Shown here in pieces: positions 26,955 through 37,581 of a stretch of 64,000 bases of DNA. Location of the stretch: the NCBI RefSeq assembly GCF_004217225.1, contig NZ_SHKM01000001.1, positions 124,001-188,000 on the forward strand. The letters run 5' to 3'. A program made the position numbers and the translations under genes. Each line of letters opens with the position of its first letter. Position 1 is the stretch's first letter. The DNA comes from Azospira oryzae. GTDB taxonomy: Bacteria; Pseudomonadota; Gammaproteobacteria; Burkholderiales; Rhodocyclaceae. The notes beneath the pieces were generated by a model. It was not told where the DNA came from, did no database searches, and was given only the letters and a program-made list of their open reading frames with translations.

Positions 26955-28889
26955 ATGGAATTCCTCGACCTCGCTCCCTTCGTTTCCGCCGGCGGCACCG
27001 TGCGTCTGCCCGGCTCCAAGAGCATTTCCAACCGGGTGCTGCTGCTGGCCGCCCTGGCCGAAGGCGTTACCGAGGTGCGGGACCTGCTCCATTCCGACGA
27101 TACGGAACGCATGCTGGAGGCGCTGCAGCAGCTGGGCGTGGGTGTGGAGTCCCTGGGCGGCGAGGCCTACCGGATCGGCGGCGTCGGCGGTCCCTTCCCG
27201 GTGAAGGAGGCCGAGCTGTTCCTTGGCAACGCGGGCACCGCCTTCCGTCCCCTCACCGCCGCCCTGGCCCTGGCCGGTGGCCACTATGTGCTGAAGGGCG
27301 TGGCCCGCATGCATGAGCGGCCCATTGGCGACCTGGTGGACGGTCTGCGCCAGCTGGGGGCCGAGGTGCGTTACCTGGGCAACGACGGCTTCCCGCCCCT
27401 GGAGATTTTCCCCGCAAGCATCCGCGCTGGCGGCGTGCTCCAGGTCCGCGGCGACGTATCCAGCCAGTTTTTGACTGCCCTGCTCATGGCTCTGCCCCTG
27501 ACCGGCGTCGAAACCCGGGTGGAGGTGGTGGGCGAGCTCATTTCCAAGCCCTATATCGAAATCACCCTGGCCACCATGGCCCGCTTCGGTGTGGAGGTCC
27601 AACGTGAAGGCTGGCAGGCCTTTGTCGTGCCGGCCGGGGTGCGCTACGTCTCTCCCGGCACGGTCTATGTGGAAGGGGATGCCTCTTCCGCCTCCTATTT
27701 CCTGGCAGCCGGCGCCATCGGCGGCGGCCCCCTGCGGGTCGAAGGCGTGGGCAAGGACTCCATCCAGGGCGACGTGCGCTTCGCCGAAGCCCTGGCCCTC
27801 ATGGGCGCCCGCATCGAGATGGGACCCAACTGGATCGAAGCCCGGGCTCCTGCCAGCGGCAAGCTCCAGGCCATCGACCTGGACTGCAACCATATCCCCG
27901 ATGCGGCCATGACCCTGGCCACCGCCGCCCTCTTTGCCGAAGGCACCACCGTGCTGCGCAACATCGCCAGCTGGCGGGTCAAGGAGACCGACCGCATCGC
28001 CGCCATGGCCACCGAACTGCAGAAGCTGGGGGCCATCGTCGAGGAGGGGCCGGACTACCTCAAGGTGACGCCGGTGCCGGCCCTGAAACCGGCCGCCATC
28101 GATACCTACGACGACCATCGCATGGCCATGTGCTTCTCCCTGGCCGCCTTTGCCACGCCACTGCGCATCAACGATCCCAAGTGTGTGGCCAAGACCTTCC
28201 CCGATTATTTCGAGCGTCTGGCCACGGTTACCCGCAGCGTGCCGGTGATCGCCATCGACGGTCCCTCCGCCTCCGGCAAGGGTACGGTGGCGGCCCGGGT
28301 GGCGGCGGCCCTGGGCTTCGGCTATCTGGATTCGGGCGCCCTCTACCGCCTCACGGCCCTGGCCGCCCAGCGGGCCGGGGTGGACTGGGATGACGAAGCC
28401 GGGGTGGCGGCAGTGGCCGCCGGCCTGGAAGTGGTCTTCGGTGAAGGCTCCATCCGCCTGGCCGGCGAAGAGGTGGAGGGGGCCATCCGTACCGAGGAAA
28501 TTTCCCAGGGTGCCTCCAAGGTGGCCGCCCTGCCTGCGGTGCGGGCCGCCCTGCTGTTCCGCCAGCGGGTCTTCCGCTGCGGCGCCGGCCTGGTGGGGGA
28601 TGGCCGGGATATCGGTTCCGTGGTCTTCCCCGACTCCCGGCTCAAGGTCTTTCTCACCGCCTCTGCCGAGGTACGGGCGGAAAGGCGTTATAAGCAGTTG
28701 ATCGGCAAAGGGTTCCCTGCTAACATGCAGGCCATTTTGCTGGATTTGCGTGAGCGCGACCGCCGCGATAGTGAGCGGAGCGTGGCGCCCTTGCAGCAGA
28801 ATGAGGATGCCGTCCTGCTGGACACCTCGGGGCTTACCATCGACCAGGCGGTCGACCAGGTCCTCGACTGGTACGGTTCGGCATCCTGA
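26955..28889 (+). CDS. fused 3-phosphoshikimate 1-carboxyvinyltransferase / cytidylate kinase
   Basis: A single uninterrupted ORF of 644 residues with two enzymes. Residues 1 to about 428 are AroA (EPSP synthase, shikimate pathway): [54 protein letters not shown]. Residues about 430-644 are Cmk (CMP/dCMP kinase): the P-loop [11 protein letters not shown] starts near 434, then [10 protein letters not shown] and [12 protein letters not shown]. AroA and Cmk are adjacent separate genes in many bacteria, so a stop codon has been lost between them. ATG 26955 is preferred over an upstream in-frame GTG at 26949. A terminator-like hairpin follows before rpsA. Confidence 0.94.
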   Translation: MEFLDLAPFVSAGGTVRLPGSKSISNRVLLLAALAEGVTEVRDLLHSDDTERMLEALQQLGVGVESLGGEAYRIGGVGGPFPVKEAELFLGNAGTAFRPLTAALALAGGHYVLKGVARMHERPIGDLVDGLRQLGAEVRYLGNDGFPPLEIFPASIRAGGVLQVRGDVSSQFLTALLMALPLTGVETRVEVVGELISKPYIEITLATMARFGVEVQREGWQAFVVPAGVRYVSPGTVYVEGDASSASYFLAAGAIGGGPLRVEGVGKDSIQGDVRFAEALALMGARIEMGPNWIEARAPASGKLQAIDLDCNHIPDAAMTLATAALFAEGTTVLRNIASWRVKETDRIAAMATELQKLGAIVEEGPDYLKVTPVPALKPAAIDTYDDHRMAMCFSLAAFATPLRINDPKCVAKTFPDYFERLATVTRSVPVIAIDGPSASGKGTVAARVAAALGFGYLDSGALYRLTALAAQRAGVDWDDEAGVAAVAAGLEVVFGEGSIRLAGEEVEGAIRTEEISQGASKVAALPAVRAALLFRQRVFRCGAGLVGDGRDIGSVVFPDSRLKVFLTASAEVRAERRYKQLIGKGFPANMQAILLDLRERDRRDSERSVAPLQQNEDAVLLDTSGLTIDQAVDQVLDWYGSAS

Positions 28890-28965
28890 CTGGTGTCACC
28901 GTTCCACGCCTCTGCCTCGTCAGCCTGATCGGAAATTCCTTTCGCGTTCGGACTTCCTGGAAGAA

Positions 28966-28992
28966 GCGGGAACCTTTTTCCCGCATTTTTTC
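28966..28992 (+). terminator. intrinsic terminator between aroA-cmk and rpsA
   Basis: GCGGGAA (28966-28972) and TTCCCGC (28978-28984) form a 7-bp stem, followed by ATTTTTTC. It probably separates the aromatic operon from rpsA. The rest of the 199-bp gap holds the rpsA leader. Confidence 0.65.
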
Positions 28993-29088
28993 GCCCGCTG
29001 TCGGGCAGGGTGCCGGAAGGAAGGGGGAACGGTGGCGGTGTTCAACCTTTTCCCGCCAGCTTGTACAGGCGGTTAGGGTACCTTTTCC

Positions 29089-30795
29089 ATGACTACTGCT
29101 TCCCCCATTTCCCAAGAATCCTTCGCTGCGCTATTCGAAGAGAGCCTGGCCCGCCAGGAGATGCGCTCCGGTGAAGTGATTACCGCCGAAGTCGTTCGCG
29201 TCGACCAGAACTTTGTCGTCGTCAACGCCGGCTTGAAGTCCGAATCCTATATCCCGGTCGAAGAATTCCTGAGCGACGCCGGCGAAGTCGAAGCCAAGAT
29301 CGGCGACTTCGTGCAGGTCGCCATCGAACAGCTGGAAGACGGCTTCGGTGAAACCCGCCTCTCCCGCGACAAGGCCAAGCGCATCGCCGCCTGGAACGAT
29401 CTGGAAAAGGCCCTGAACGAAGGTACCCTGGTGACCGGCGTCATCACCGGCAAGGTCAAGGGCGGTCTGACCGTCATGACCAACAGCGTCCGCTCCTTCC
29501 TGCCCGGCTCCCTGGTCGACATCCGCCCCGTCAAGGACACCACTCCTTACGAAGGCAAGACCATGGAATTCAAGGTCATCAAGCTGGATCGCAAGCGTAA
29601 CAACGTGGTCGTTTCCCGCCGTGCCGTCCTGGAAGAAACCATGGGCGAAGAGCGCGAGAAGCTGCTGTCCACCCTGCAGGAAGGCGCTACCGTCAAGGGT
29701 ATCGTCAAGAACATCACCGACTACGGCGCCTTCGTGGACCTGGGCGGCATCGACGGTCTGCTGCACATCACCGACCTGGCCTGGCGTCGTGTGCGCCACC
29801 CCAGCGAAGTGCTGGCCGTGGGCGACGAAGTCACCGCCAAGGTGCTGAAGTTCGACACCGAAAAGAACCGCGTGTCCCTGGGCCTGAAGCAGCTGGGCGA
29901 AGATCCGTGGGTGGGCATCTCCCGTCGTTACCCCTCCGGTACCCGCCTGTTCGGCAAGGTCACCAACCTGACCGACTACGGCGCCTTCGTTGAGATCGAA
30001 CAGGGTATCGAAGGTCTGGTCCACGTCTCCGAAATGGACTGGACCAACAAGAACGTGCACCCCACCAAGGTTGTCCAGCTGGGCGACGAAGTGGAAGTCA
30101 TGATCCTGGAAATCGACGAAGACCGTCGTCGTATCTCCCTGGGCATGAAGCAGTGCCTGGCCAATCCGTGGGAAGAGTTCGCCCAGAACCACAAGAAGGG
30201 CGACAAGGTCTCCGGCCAGATCAAGTCCATCACCGACTTCGGCGTGTTCATCGGCCTGCCCGGCAACATCGACGGCCTGGTACACCTGTCCGACCTGTCC
30301 TGGAGCACCACCGGCGAAGAAGCCATCCGCAACTTCAAGAAGGGCGACGAAGTGCAGGCCGTGGTGCTGGCCATCGATACCGACAAGGAGCGCATCTCCC
30401 TGGGTATCAAGCAGCTCGAAGGCGACCCCTACACCAACTACATCGCCACCCACGAGAAGAACACCATCGTGCGCGCCGTGGTGAAGAGCGTTGATGCCAA
30501 GGGTGCCGTGCTGCAGCTGGAAGGCGACGTTGAAGGCTACCTGCGTGCTTCCGAGTACTCCCGTGACCGCGTGGAAGATCTGTCCCAGCTGGTCAAGGTC
30601 GGCGACGAACTCGAAGCCATGATCATCAACGTGGATCGCAAGTCCCGCAACGTGAACCTGTCCATCAAGGCCAAGGATCAGGCCGAGCAACACGAAGCCA
30701 TGCAGAAGTTCGCTTCCGAAAGCTCCGCCGCTTCCGGCACCACCAACCTGGGTGCGCTGCTGAAGGCCAAGCTGAACGGCTCCAACCAGGGCTAA
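29089..30795 (+). CDS. rpsA: 30S ribosomal protein S1
   Basis: A 568-residue protein with six S1 RNA-binding domains, which brings mRNA to the 30S subunit. Repeated S1 signatures are visible, such as [39 protein letters not shown] and [20 protein letters not shown]. The length is close to E. coli S1 (557). No good Shine-Dalgarno precedes the ATG; S1 mRNAs often use an unstructured leader instead and are autoregulated. ihfB follows, as in many proteobacteria. Confidence 0.97.
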   Translation: MTTASPISQESFAALFEESLARQEMRSGEVITAEVVRVDQNFVVVNAGLKSESYIPVEEFLSDAGEVEAKIGDFVQVAIEQLEDGFGETRLSRDKAKRIAAWNDLEKALNEGTLVTGVITGKVKGGLTVMTNSVRSFLPGSLVDIRPVKDTTPYEGKTMEFKVIKLDRKRNNVVVSRRAVLEETMGEEREKLLSTLQEGATVKGIVKNITDYGAFVDLGGIDGLLHITDLAWRRVRHPSEVLAVGDEVTAKVLKFDTEKNRVSLGLKQLGEDPWVGISRRYPSGTRLFGKVTNLTDYGAFVEIEQGIEGLVHVSEMDWTNKNVHPTKVVQLGDEVEVMILEIDEDRRRISLGMKQCLANPWEEFAQNHKKGDKVSGQIKSITDFGVFIGLPGNIDGLVHLSDLSWSTTGEEAIRNFKKGDEVQAVVLAIDTDKERISLGIKQLEGDPYTNYIATHEKNTIVRAVVKSVDAKGAVLQLEGDVEGYLRASEYSRDRVEDLSQLVKVGDELEAMIINVDRKSRNVNLSIKAKDQAEQHEAMQKFASESSAASGTTNLGALLKAKLNGSNQG

Positions 30796-30909
30796 GAAAT
30801 CCCCTTCCATGCCCCTCCCGGCTTCCCGGTGCTGCGCCGACAGGTTCGGTACCGGGGGTGGGTGGGGCTGGAGGGCTTCTTTCCCTCAATGGCTTTTTAA
30901 GGCTCAAGC

Positions 30910-31212
30910 ATGACCAAATCCGAGCTGATCGCCCGCCTGGCCATGCGGTTTCCGCAACTGGTGGCGAAAGACGCTGATTTCGCGGTCAAGGAAATTCTCG
31001 ATGCCATGACCGAGGCTCTGGCCCACGGTGACCGTATCGAGATTCGGGGGTTCGGCAGCTTCGCGCTGAACTACCGGCCGCCGCGAATGGGGCGTAACCC
31101 CAAGTCCGGGGATAAAGTCAGCGTTCCGGAAAAATACGTACCCCATTTCAAGGCAGGCAAGGAACTGCGCGAACGGGTGGACCTGGGGCTGCTGGCCTCT
31201 CTCTCCGCCTGA
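30910..31212 (+). CDS. ihfB: integration host factor subunit beta
   Basis: A 100-residue DNA-bending HU/IHF-family protein, partner of IhfA (48752). Features: [35 protein letters not shown] with the DNA-contacting arm, and [10 protein letters not shown] with the kink-inserting proline. It follows rpsA and has a strong terminator behind it. Confidence 0.94.
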   Translation: MTKSELIARLAMRFPQLVAKDADFAVKEILDAMTEALAHGDRIEIRGFGSFALNYRPPRMGRNPKSGDKVSVPEKYVPHFKAGKELRERVDLGLLASLSA

Positions 31213-31247
31213 CGCTGACCTTACCCCCTGTCCTGTGGTAGATTGCG

Positions 31248-31277
31248 GGCGGCAACCCTAGGGTTGCCGCCTTTTTT
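31248..31277 (+). terminator. intrinsic terminator after ihfB
   Basis: A perfect 24-bp palindrome (arms of 12 bp, 31248-31271, core GGCAACCCTAGGGTTGCC) followed by TTTTTT. It ends the rpsA-ihfB transcript 20 bp before the lapA ATG, so lapAB probably has its own start or depends on readthrough. Confidence 0.85.
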
Positions 31278-31296
31278 ATTGCTTGCGGATAAGGCT

Positions 31297-31623
31297 ATGC
31301 GCGCCCTGATCTTGATCATCCGGCTCATCATCTTCTTCTTCTTGCTGGGTTTTGCGGCAATGAACAGCGATCCGGTGAGTCTGCGCTTCTTCTTCGATAC
31401 TCAGTGGCAGGCGCCCCTGGTGATCATCCTGCTCGGTTTCTTCGCCGCCGGGACGGCCCTTGGTGCTCTGTCCCTGCTCGGTACCCTGTTCCAGCTGCGC
31501 CGCGAACTGTCTCGCACCCGCCGTGAACTGGCGCGGGAGCGGGAGCGCCAGGCCGTGCTCAAGCCGGCTGCCAGCGACGCTGCCGTGCAACCGCCTCCTG
31601 CCGGCGAGGCCGTGGCCCAATGA
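31297..31623 (+). CDS. lapA: lipopolysaccharide assembly protein A domain protein
   Basis: A 108-residue inner-membrane protein with two transmembrane segments (ALILIIRLIIFFFLLGFAA near 3-21 and PLVIILLGFFAAGTALGAL near 41-59), then a basic coiled-coil tail with RRELSRTRRELARERER. LapA works with LapB in LPS assembly and in control of LpxC degradation. ATG 31297 is the start of the first membrane helix. It overlaps lapB by 4 bp (ATGA). Confidence 0.88.
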   Translation: MRALILIIRLIIFFFLLGFAAMNSDPVSLRFFFDTQWQAPLVIILLGFFAAGTALGALSLLGTLFQLRRELSRTRRELARERERQAVLKPAASDAAVQPPPAGEAVAQ

Positions 31624-32789
31624 TCGAATTCGAGTACTGGCAGTTACTGCTCTTTCCCCTGTTTTTCGTCCTTGGCTGGGCCGCCGCCCGCATCGACATC
31701 AAGCATCTGGTGCGGGAATCCCGGGCCCTGCCCCGGTCCTACTTCCAGGGCTTGAATTTCCTGCTCAACGAGCAGCCGGACAAGGCCATCGAAGCCTTCA
31801 TCGAAGTGGTGAAGGTGGATCCCCAGACGGTGGAACTGCACTTCGCCCTGGGCAACCTGTTCCGCCGCCGCGGCGAGACCGAGCGGGCCATCCGCATGCA
31901 CCAGAACCTCATCGAGCGGGTGGACCTGTCTCCGGAGCTGAAGCTGCAGGCCCTTTCCGAGCTTGGCCAGGACTTCCTCAAGGCCGGTCTGCTGGACCGG
32001 GCCGAAGAGGTATTTTCCCGTTTGCGCGGCACCTCCCGGGACGAGGAGGCCAAGCGCAACCTGCTGGAAATCTACCAGCAGGAGAAGGACTGGCAGAAGG
32101 CCATCGCCATCGCCAAGGAAATGCCTGACTACGCCACCCAGAAGGAAATCGCCAACTATTACTGCGAGCTGGCAGCCGGGGAGATGATCAATTCCCGGCC
32201 CGATTCCGCCCGCCAGTACTTGGACTCGGCCCTTTCCCTGCACCGCAACTGCGTGCGCGCCAGCGTCCTGCAGGGCGACTTGTTGCAGCAGGCGGGTGAT
32301 TTGGCAGCGGCCATCGAGGCCTGGAAGCGCATCGAGAGCCAGAATCCGGCCTACCTGGCCATCGTCGCCCGCAAGCTGCAGGATGCCTACCTGGCCCAGG
32401 GGCAGCGGGACGAAGGGCTGCAACTGCTGCGCGGCTATCTGGCCAGCTACCCCTCCCTCGATCTGCTGGAAACCGTATTCCAGCTGGTGATGGATGCGGA
32501 GGGGCCGGAGGCGGCCTATCGCCTGGTGCGGGACGAATTGCGGCGCAATCCGACCCTGCTGGGCCTGGACCGCCTGCTGGAAGCCCAGCTGCTCGGTGTG
32601 CCGCCGGAAAAGCGGGCGGACCTGGAGCTGGTGCGCAATCTGGTGCACAACCACACCCGCCGGCTGGCCCGCTATCGGTGCGATAATTGCGGCTTCAAGG
32701 CGCGCCACTTCTACTGGCGCTGTCCTGCCTGCGGCGGCTGGGAAACCTATCCGCCCCGGCGCACGGAAGAATTCGATCTGATCCCCTGA
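31620..32789 (+). CDS. lapB: lipopolysaccharide assembly protein LapB
   Basis: A 389-residue inner-membrane-anchored TPR protein that links LPS synthesis to LpxC degradation. An N-terminal membrane helix (LLLFPLFFVLGWAAARID) is followed by TPR repeats over about 40-330 and a C-terminal rubredoxin-like metal site, CDNCG...CPACGG. The family's usual length and plan are intact. It overlaps lapA. Confidence 0.94.
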   Translation: MIEFEYWQLLLFPLFFVLGWAAARIDIKHLVRESRALPRSYFQGLNFLLNEQPDKAIEAFIEVVKVDPQTVELHFALGNLFRRRGETERAIRMHQNLIERVDLSPELKLQALSELGQDFLKAGLLDRAEEVFSRLRGTSRDEEAKRNLLEIYQQEKDWQKAIAIAKEMPDYATQKEIANYYCELAAGEMINSRPDSARQYLDSALSLHRNCVRASVLQGDLLQQAGDLAAAIEAWKRIESQNPAYLAIVARKLQDAYLAQGQRDEGLQLLRGYLASYPSLDLLETVFQLVMDAEGPEAAYRLVRDELRRNPTLLGLDRLLEAQLLGVPPEKRADLELVRNLVHNHTRRLARYRCDNCGFKARHFYWRCPACGGWETYPPRRTEEFDLIP

Positions 32790-32841
32790 GCCCATGAATG
32801 CGTCGGTTTGGGCGGATCAATGACCCTTCAGGGAGAATAAT

Positions 32842-34167
32842 TTGAAAGTTACGGTTGTCGGTACGGGCTATGTAGGCCTGGTGAGCGGTACCTGCCTGGC
32901 CGAGGTGGGCAACGATGTGCTGTGCCTGGATGTGGACCCGGAAAAGATCCGGATTCTCAACGAAGGCGGCATTCCCATTTTCGAACCGGGCCTGCTGGAC
33001 ATGGTGAAGCGCAACGTGGCCGCCGGCCGCCTGCGTTTTACCACCGATGTGGAACAGGCCGTGGCCCACGGCACCATCCAGTTCATTGCCGTCGGCACGC
33101 CGCCGGACGAGGATGGCTCCGCCGATCTGCAGTACGTGCTCGCCGCCGCCCGCAACATCGGCCGCCACATGGGCGACTACAAGGTGGTGGTGGACAAGTC
33201 CACCGTGCCCGTGGGCACCGGCGACAAGGTGCGCGCCGCCATCGCCGACGAGCTCAAGGCCCGGGGCGCGGATATCGCCTACAGCGTCGTCTCCAATCCG
33301 GAATTCCTCAAGGAAGGCGCCGCCGTGGAGGATTTCATGCGGCCGGACCGCATCGTCGTCGGCGCCGAGGACGAGCGCGCCATCGAGTTGATGCGCGCCC
33401 TCTATGCGCCCTTCCAGCGCAACCACGAGCGCCTCATCGTCATGGATGTGCGTTCCGCCGAACTGACCAAGTACGCCGCCAACGCCATGCTGGCCACCCG
33501 CATCAGCTTCATGAACGAACTGGCCAACCTGGCCGAGAGGCTGGGTGCCGACATCGAGCAGGTGCGCCAGGGCATCGGTTCCGACCCGCGCATCGGCTAC
33601 CACTTCCTCTATCCGGGCTGCGGCTACGGCGGTTCCTGCTTCCCCAAGGATGTGCAGGCCCTGCAGCGCACCGCCCGCCTCGATGCCGGCATGGAGATGA
33701 AGGTCCTCAATGCGGTGGAAGACGCCAACGATGCACAGAAGCACGTGCTCACCGCCAAGACCGTGAAGCGTTTCGGCAACGACCTCAGCGGCCGCAAGTT
33801 CGCCGTCTGGGGCCTGGCATTCAAGCCCAATACGGACGACATGCGCGAGGCCCCCAGCCGTTACCTGCTGGCCGATCTCTTCGCCGCCGGCGCCACCGTG
33901 GTGGCCTACGATCCGGTGGCCATGCATGAAGCCCGGCGCATTTTCGGCGACGAGCCGCGCCTGAGCTATGCGGAGAGCCCCATGGCCGCCCTGGAAGGGG
34001 CGGATGCCCTGCTCATCGTCACCGAGTGGAAGGAATTCCGCAGTCCCGATTTCGAGGCCATCAAGGCCAAGCTGAAGCAGCCGGTGATCTTCGACGGCCG
34101 CAACCTGTACGAACCCAAGCAGGTGCGCCAGTTCGGCATCGACTACCAGGCCATCGGCCGTCAATAA
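32842..34167 (+). CDS. ugd: UDP-glucose 6-dehydrogenase
   Basis: A 441-residue NAD-dependent enzyme oxidising UDP-glucose to UDP-glucuronate for polysaccharide or LPS. The N-terminal Rossmann fold has [21 protein letters not shown]; catalytic Cys lies in [29 protein letters not shown] is typical. The start is TTG at 32842, since GGGAG lies upstream and the Rossmann fold begins at residue 2. It leads the sugar-nucleotide gene run that continues with rfbBDAC. Confidence 0.95.
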   Translation: MKVTVVGTGYVGLVSGTCLAEVGNDVLCLDVDPEKIRILNEGGIPIFEPGLLDMVKRNVAAGRLRFTTDVEQAVAHGTIQFIAVGTPPDEDGSADLQYVLAAARNIGRHMGDYKVVVDKSTVPVGTGDKVRAAIADELKARGADIAYSVVSNPEFLKEGAAVEDFMRPDRIVVGAEDERAIELMRALYAPFQRNHERLIVMDVRSAELTKYAANAMLATRISFMNELANLAERLGADIEQVRQGIGSDPRIGYHFLYPGCGYGGSCFPKDVQALQRTARLDAGMEMKVLNAVEDANDAQKHVLTAKTVKRFGNDLSGRKFAVWGLAFKPNTDDMREAPSRYLLADLFAAGATVVAYDPVAMHEARRIFGDEPRLSYAESPMAALEGADALLIVTEWKEFRSPDFEAIKAKLKQPVIFDGRNLYEPKQVRQFGIDYQAIGRQ

Positions 34168-34177
34168 GGAGTCCGCC

Positions 34178-35239
34178 ATGATCCTGGTGACCGGCGGTGC
34201 AGGCTTCATCGGCAGCAATTTCGTCATCGACTGGCTGGCGGCGGGGGACGAGCCTGTCATCAACCTGGACAAGCTGACCTACGCCGGCAATCTGGAGAAC
34301 CTCCAGGGACTGGCCGGTGATCCGCAGCATCGTTTCGTGCGCGGCGACATCGCCGACTACGATCTGATTCTGGAACTGCTGCAGCAGAACCGGGTGCGGG
34401 CGGTGGTGAACTTCGCCGCCGAGAGCCATGTGGATCGTTCCATCCACGGGCCGGAGGACTTCATCCAGACCAACATCGTCGGCACCTTCCGCCTGCTGGA
34501 GGCCGTGCGGACCTACTGGAACGGCCTGCCTGCCGACGACAAGGCGGCCTTCCGCTTTCTCCACGTGTCCACGGACGAGGTTTACGGTTCCCTGGAAAAG
34601 GAGGCCCCGGCCTTCACCGAGCAGCACCGCTACGAGCCCAACAGTCCCTATTCGGCCAGCAAGGCGGCCTCCGACCATCTGGTGCGGGCCTACCACCATA
34701 CCTACGGCCTGCCGGTGCTGACCACCAACTGCTCCAACAATTACGGGCCTTACCATTTCCCGGAAAAGCTCATTCCCCTCATCATCCACAACGCCCTGGC
34801 CGGCAAGCCCCTGCCCATCTACGGCGACGGCCAGCAGGTCCGCGACTGGCTCTATGTGAAGGACCATTGCAGCGCCATCCGCCGCGTCCTGGAAGCCGGC
34901 CGCCTGGGTGAGACCTACAACGTGGGCGGCTGGAACGAAAAGCCCAACCTGGAGGTGGTGCATACCCTGTGCGCCATGCTCGACGAACTGTCGCCCCGGG
35001 CCGACGGCGCCTCCTACGCCAGCCAGATCACTTTCGTTGCCGACCGGCCCGGCCACGACCGGCGCTATGCCATCGACGCCAGCAAGCTGGAACGGGAGCT
35101 GGGCTGGAAGCCGGCGGAGACCTTCGAAACCGGCATCCGCAAGACCGTACGCTGGTACCTGGACAATCCCCAGTGGGTGCACAACGTCACCTCCGGCGCC
35201 TACCGGGAGTGGGTGGGCCGCCAGTATGGGGAAGTCTGA
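34178..35239 (+). CDS. rfbB: dTDP-glucose 4,6-dehydratase
   Basis: A 353-residue short-chain-dehydrogenase-fold enzyme, second step of dTDP-L-rhamnose synthesis. Visible are [15 protein letters not shown] (NAD binding), [20 protein letters not shown], and the [12 protein letters not shown] catalytic Tyr/Lys pair. It follows ugd by 10 bp and is followed immediately by rfbD, rfbA and rfbC. Confidence 0.96.
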   Translation: MILVTGGAGFIGSNFVIDWLAAGDEPVINLDKLTYAGNLENLQGLAGDPQHRFVRGDIADYDLILELLQQNRVRAVVNFAAESHVDRSIHGPEDFIQTNIVGTFRLLEAVRTYWNGLPADDKAAFRFLHVSTDEVYGSLEKEAPAFTEQHRYEPNSPYSASKAASDHLVRAYHHTYGLPVLTTNCSNNYGPYHFPEKLIPLIIHNALAGKPLPIYGDGQQVRDWLYVKDHCSAIRRVLEAGRLGETYNVGGWNEKPNLEVVHTLCAMLDELSPRADGASYASQITFVADRPGHDRRYAIDASKLERELGWKPAETFETGIRKTVRWYLDNPQWVHNVTSGAYREWVGRQYGEV

Positions 35240-35240
35240 G

Positions 35241-36155
35241 GTGTCGGCTCCCATCCTGCTCCTGGGCAGCCAGGGCCAGCTGGGCTGGCAACTGCAGCGG
35301 GACCTGGCGCCCCTGGGGCCGGTGCTGGCCCTGGACCGGCGTACTTGCGACCTGGCCGACCTGGACCGGCTGCGGGCCGTGATGCGGGAACAGCGCCCCC
35401 GCCTGATCGTCAATGCCGCCGCCTATACGGCGGTGGATCAGGCGGAAAAGGAGCCTGAACTGGCCCGGCGCATCAATGCCGAGGCCGTGGGCCTGCTGGC
35501 CGAGGAGGCCAAGGCCCTGGATGCCCTGCTGGTGCATTACTCCACCGACTACGTCTTCGACGGCAGCAAGGCGGCGCCCTATGTGGAGTCCGATGCCACG
35601 GCGCCCCTCGGCGTCTATGGCCGGACCAAGCGGGAAGGGGAGGAAGCCATGCTGGCCGTGGGCGGCCGCGGCCTCATCTTCCGCACCAGCTGGGTCTTCG
35701 GCGCCCGGGGCAAGAATTTCGTCAAGACCATCCTGCGCCTGGCGAGCGAGCGGGATAGCCTCAAGGTGGTGGCCGACCAGGTCGGCAGCCCGACGCCGGC
35801 GGCCATGATCGCCACCGTCACCGGCATGGTCCTGGCCCAGCTCGACGGCGGGCGCGCCCAGCAGGGCTGCGAGCTGTATCACCTGGTGGCTGCCAATCCG
35901 GTGAGCTGGAACGGTTTTGCCCGGGCCATCGTCGCCGCCGCCGAACAGACGCCCGGCTTCGCCCTCAAGCTGGGGCCCGAGGCCATCGCACCCATTCCCA
36001 GCAGCGAATATCCGCTGCCGGCGCCGCGCCCCCTCAATTCCCGTCTCGACTGCCGCAAGCTGGAGGACCGTTTCGGTCTGACCATGCCCGACTGGCAGCC
36101 CTATCTTTCCCGCATGATGCAGCTTCTCGCCCTGAAGGCCCAGAATGGCTACTAA
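35241..36155 (+). CDS. rfbD: dTDP-4-dehydrorhamnose reductase
   Basis: A 304-residue reductase, last step of dTDP-L-rhamnose synthesis. It has [17 protein letters not shown] (nucleotide binding), [15 protein letters not shown], and [11 protein letters not shown]...[12 protein letters not shown] 35241 directly follows the rfbB stop and has GGGGAAG 6 nt upstream; an ATG at 35226 inside rfbB is an alternative, adding five residues. Confidence 0.93.
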   Translation: MSAPILLLGSQGQLGWQLQRDLAPLGPVLALDRRTCDLADLDRLRAVMREQRPRLIVNAAAYTAVDQAEKEPELARRINAEAVGLLAEEAKALDALLVHYSTDYVFDGSKAAPYVESDATAPLGVYGRTKREGEEAMLAVGGRGLIFRTSWVFGARGKNFVKTILRLASERDSLKVVADQVGSPTPAAMIATVTGMVLAQLDGGRAQQGCELYHLVAANPVSWNGFARAIVAAAEQTPGFALKLGPEAIAPIPSSEYPLPAPRPLNSRLDCRKLEDRFGLTMPDWQPYLSRMMQLLALKAQNGY

Positions 36156-37035
36156 ACCCCGTAAAGGCATCATTCTCGCCGGCGGTTCCGGCACCCGGCT
36201 CTATCCGGCCACCCTGGCGGTGTCCAAGCAGCTGCTGCCGATCTACGACAAGCCGATGATCTACTACCCCCTGACCACCCTGATGCTGGCCGGTCTGCGG
36301 GACATCCTTATCATCTCCACGCCCCAGGACACGCCCCGCTTCGAGCAGTTGCTGGGAGACGGCTCCCAGTGGGGTATCAACCTGCAATACGCGGTGCAGC
36401 CCTCGCCGGACGGCCTGGCCCAGGCCTTTCTCATCGGCGAGGACTTCCTCGACGGCGCCCCGGCAGCCCTGGTGCTGGGGGACAACATCTTCCACGGCCA
36501 CGACCTGGCCACCCTGGTGCAGCGGGCCAACGGCCGTGCCAGCGGCGCCTCGGTCTTCGCCTACCGGGTGAACGATCCGGAGCGCTATGGCGTGGTCGAG
36601 TTCGATGCCCAGCAGCGGGCCCTCTCCATCGAGGAAAAGCCGCTGCAGCCCAAGTCCCACTACGCCGTCACCGGCCTCTACTTCTACGACACCGATATCG
36701 TCGCCGTGGCCAAGGGCATCAAGCCGTCGCCCCGGGGAGAACTGGAAATCACCGACGTGAACCGGCACTACCTGGAAGCGGGCAAGCTCAACGTGGAAAT
36801 CATGGGCCGGGGCTATGCCTGGCTCGATACCGGCACCCACGAATCCCTGCTGGAGGCGGGCCAGTTCATCGAGACCATCGAGAAGCGCCAGGGCCTCAAG
36901 GTGGCCTGCCCCGAAGAGGTGGCCTGGCGCCAGCGCTGGATCGACGACGCCACCCTGGACGCCCAGGCCCGGGTCCTGGCCAAGAACGGCTACGGCCAAT
37001 ACCTGCTGGCCCTGCTCAAGGAGCAGGGGCTGTGA
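36145..37035 (+). CDS. rfbA: glucose-1-phosphate thymidylyltransferase
   Basis: A 296-residue nucleotidyltransferase making dTDP-glucose, first step of dTDP-L-rhamnose synthesis. The signature [17 protein letters not shown] and [16 protein letters not shown] are exact for RfbA/RmlA. The start overlaps the rfbD stop by 11 bp and the stop overlaps rfbC, so all four rfb genes are translationally linked. Confidence 0.96.
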   Translation: MATKPRKGIILAGGSGTRLYPATLAVSKQLLPIYDKPMIYYPLTTLMLAGLRDILIISTPQDTPRFEQLLGDGSQWGINLQYAVQPSPDGLAQAFLIGEDFLDGAPAALVLGDNIFHGHDLATLVQRANGRASGASVFAYRVNDPERYGVVEFDAQQRALSIEEKPLQPKSHYAVTGLYFYDTDIVAVAKGIKPSPRGELEITDVNRHYLEAGKLNVEIMGRGYAWLDTGTHESLLEAGQFIETIEKRQGLKVACPEEVAWRQRWIDDATLDAQARVLAKNGYGQYLLALLKEQGL

Positions 37036-37580
37036 AGGCAATCAGGACGGCCATTCCCGAGGTGATAGTCCTGGAACCCAGGATTTTCGGCGATGCCCGG
37101 GGCTTCTTCATGGAAAGCTATAACCGGCGCACCTTCGCCGAGCTTACCGGTTGTGATCCGGATTTCGTCCAGGACAACCATTCCCGCTCCGCCCGGGGCG
37201 TGCTGCGCGGCCTGCATTACCAGATCCGCCAGCCCCAGGGAAAACTGGTGCGGGTGGTGAGCGGTGCCGTGTTCGACGTGGCGGTGGACATCCGCCGCAG
37301 TTCCCCCACCTGCGGCCAGTGGGTGGGAGAAGTGCTGTCGGCGGAAAACCAGCGCCAGATGTGGGTGCCGGCCGGCTTTGCCCATGGTTTCCTGGTGCTC
37401 AGCGAGACCGCCGAATTCCTCTACAAGACCACCGATTACTACGCGCCCGAATTCGAGCGCTGCATTGCCTGGAACGATCCCGGGCTGGCCGTGGACTGGC
37501 CCCTGGACGGGCTGGAGCCCCGCCTGTCGGCCAAGGATGCCCAGGGCGCCAGCATGGCGGATGCCGAACTTTTTGATTGA
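37032..37580 (+). CDS. rfbC: dTDP-4-dehydrorhamnose 3,5-epimerase
   Basis: A 182-residue cupin epimerase, third step of dTDP-L-rhamnose synthesis. Typical segments: [33 protein letters not shown] (catalytic His), and [17 protein letters not shown] 37032 overlaps the rfbA stop (GTGA) and has GGAG and AGGGG upstream; no ATG fits the conserved N-terminus. Confidence 0.95.
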   Translation: MKAIRTAIPEVIVLEPRIFGDARGFFMESYNRRTFAELTGCDPDFVQDNHSRSARGVLRGLHYQIRQPQGKLVRVVSGAVFDVAVDIRRSSPTCGQWVGEVLSAENQRQMWVPAGFAHGFLVLSETAEFLYKTTDYYAPEFERCIAWNDPGLAVDWPLDGLEPRLSAKDAQGASMADAELFD

Positions 37581-37581
37581 T

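Noticed and set aside
23352..28118. Very long minus-strand open frame (over 1500 codons) opposite gyrA, serC, pheA, tyrA and aroA-cmk
   Set aside because: It runs through five well-supported plus-strand genes and its product has no domain pattern; it reflects the shortage of stop codons in high-GC antisense.
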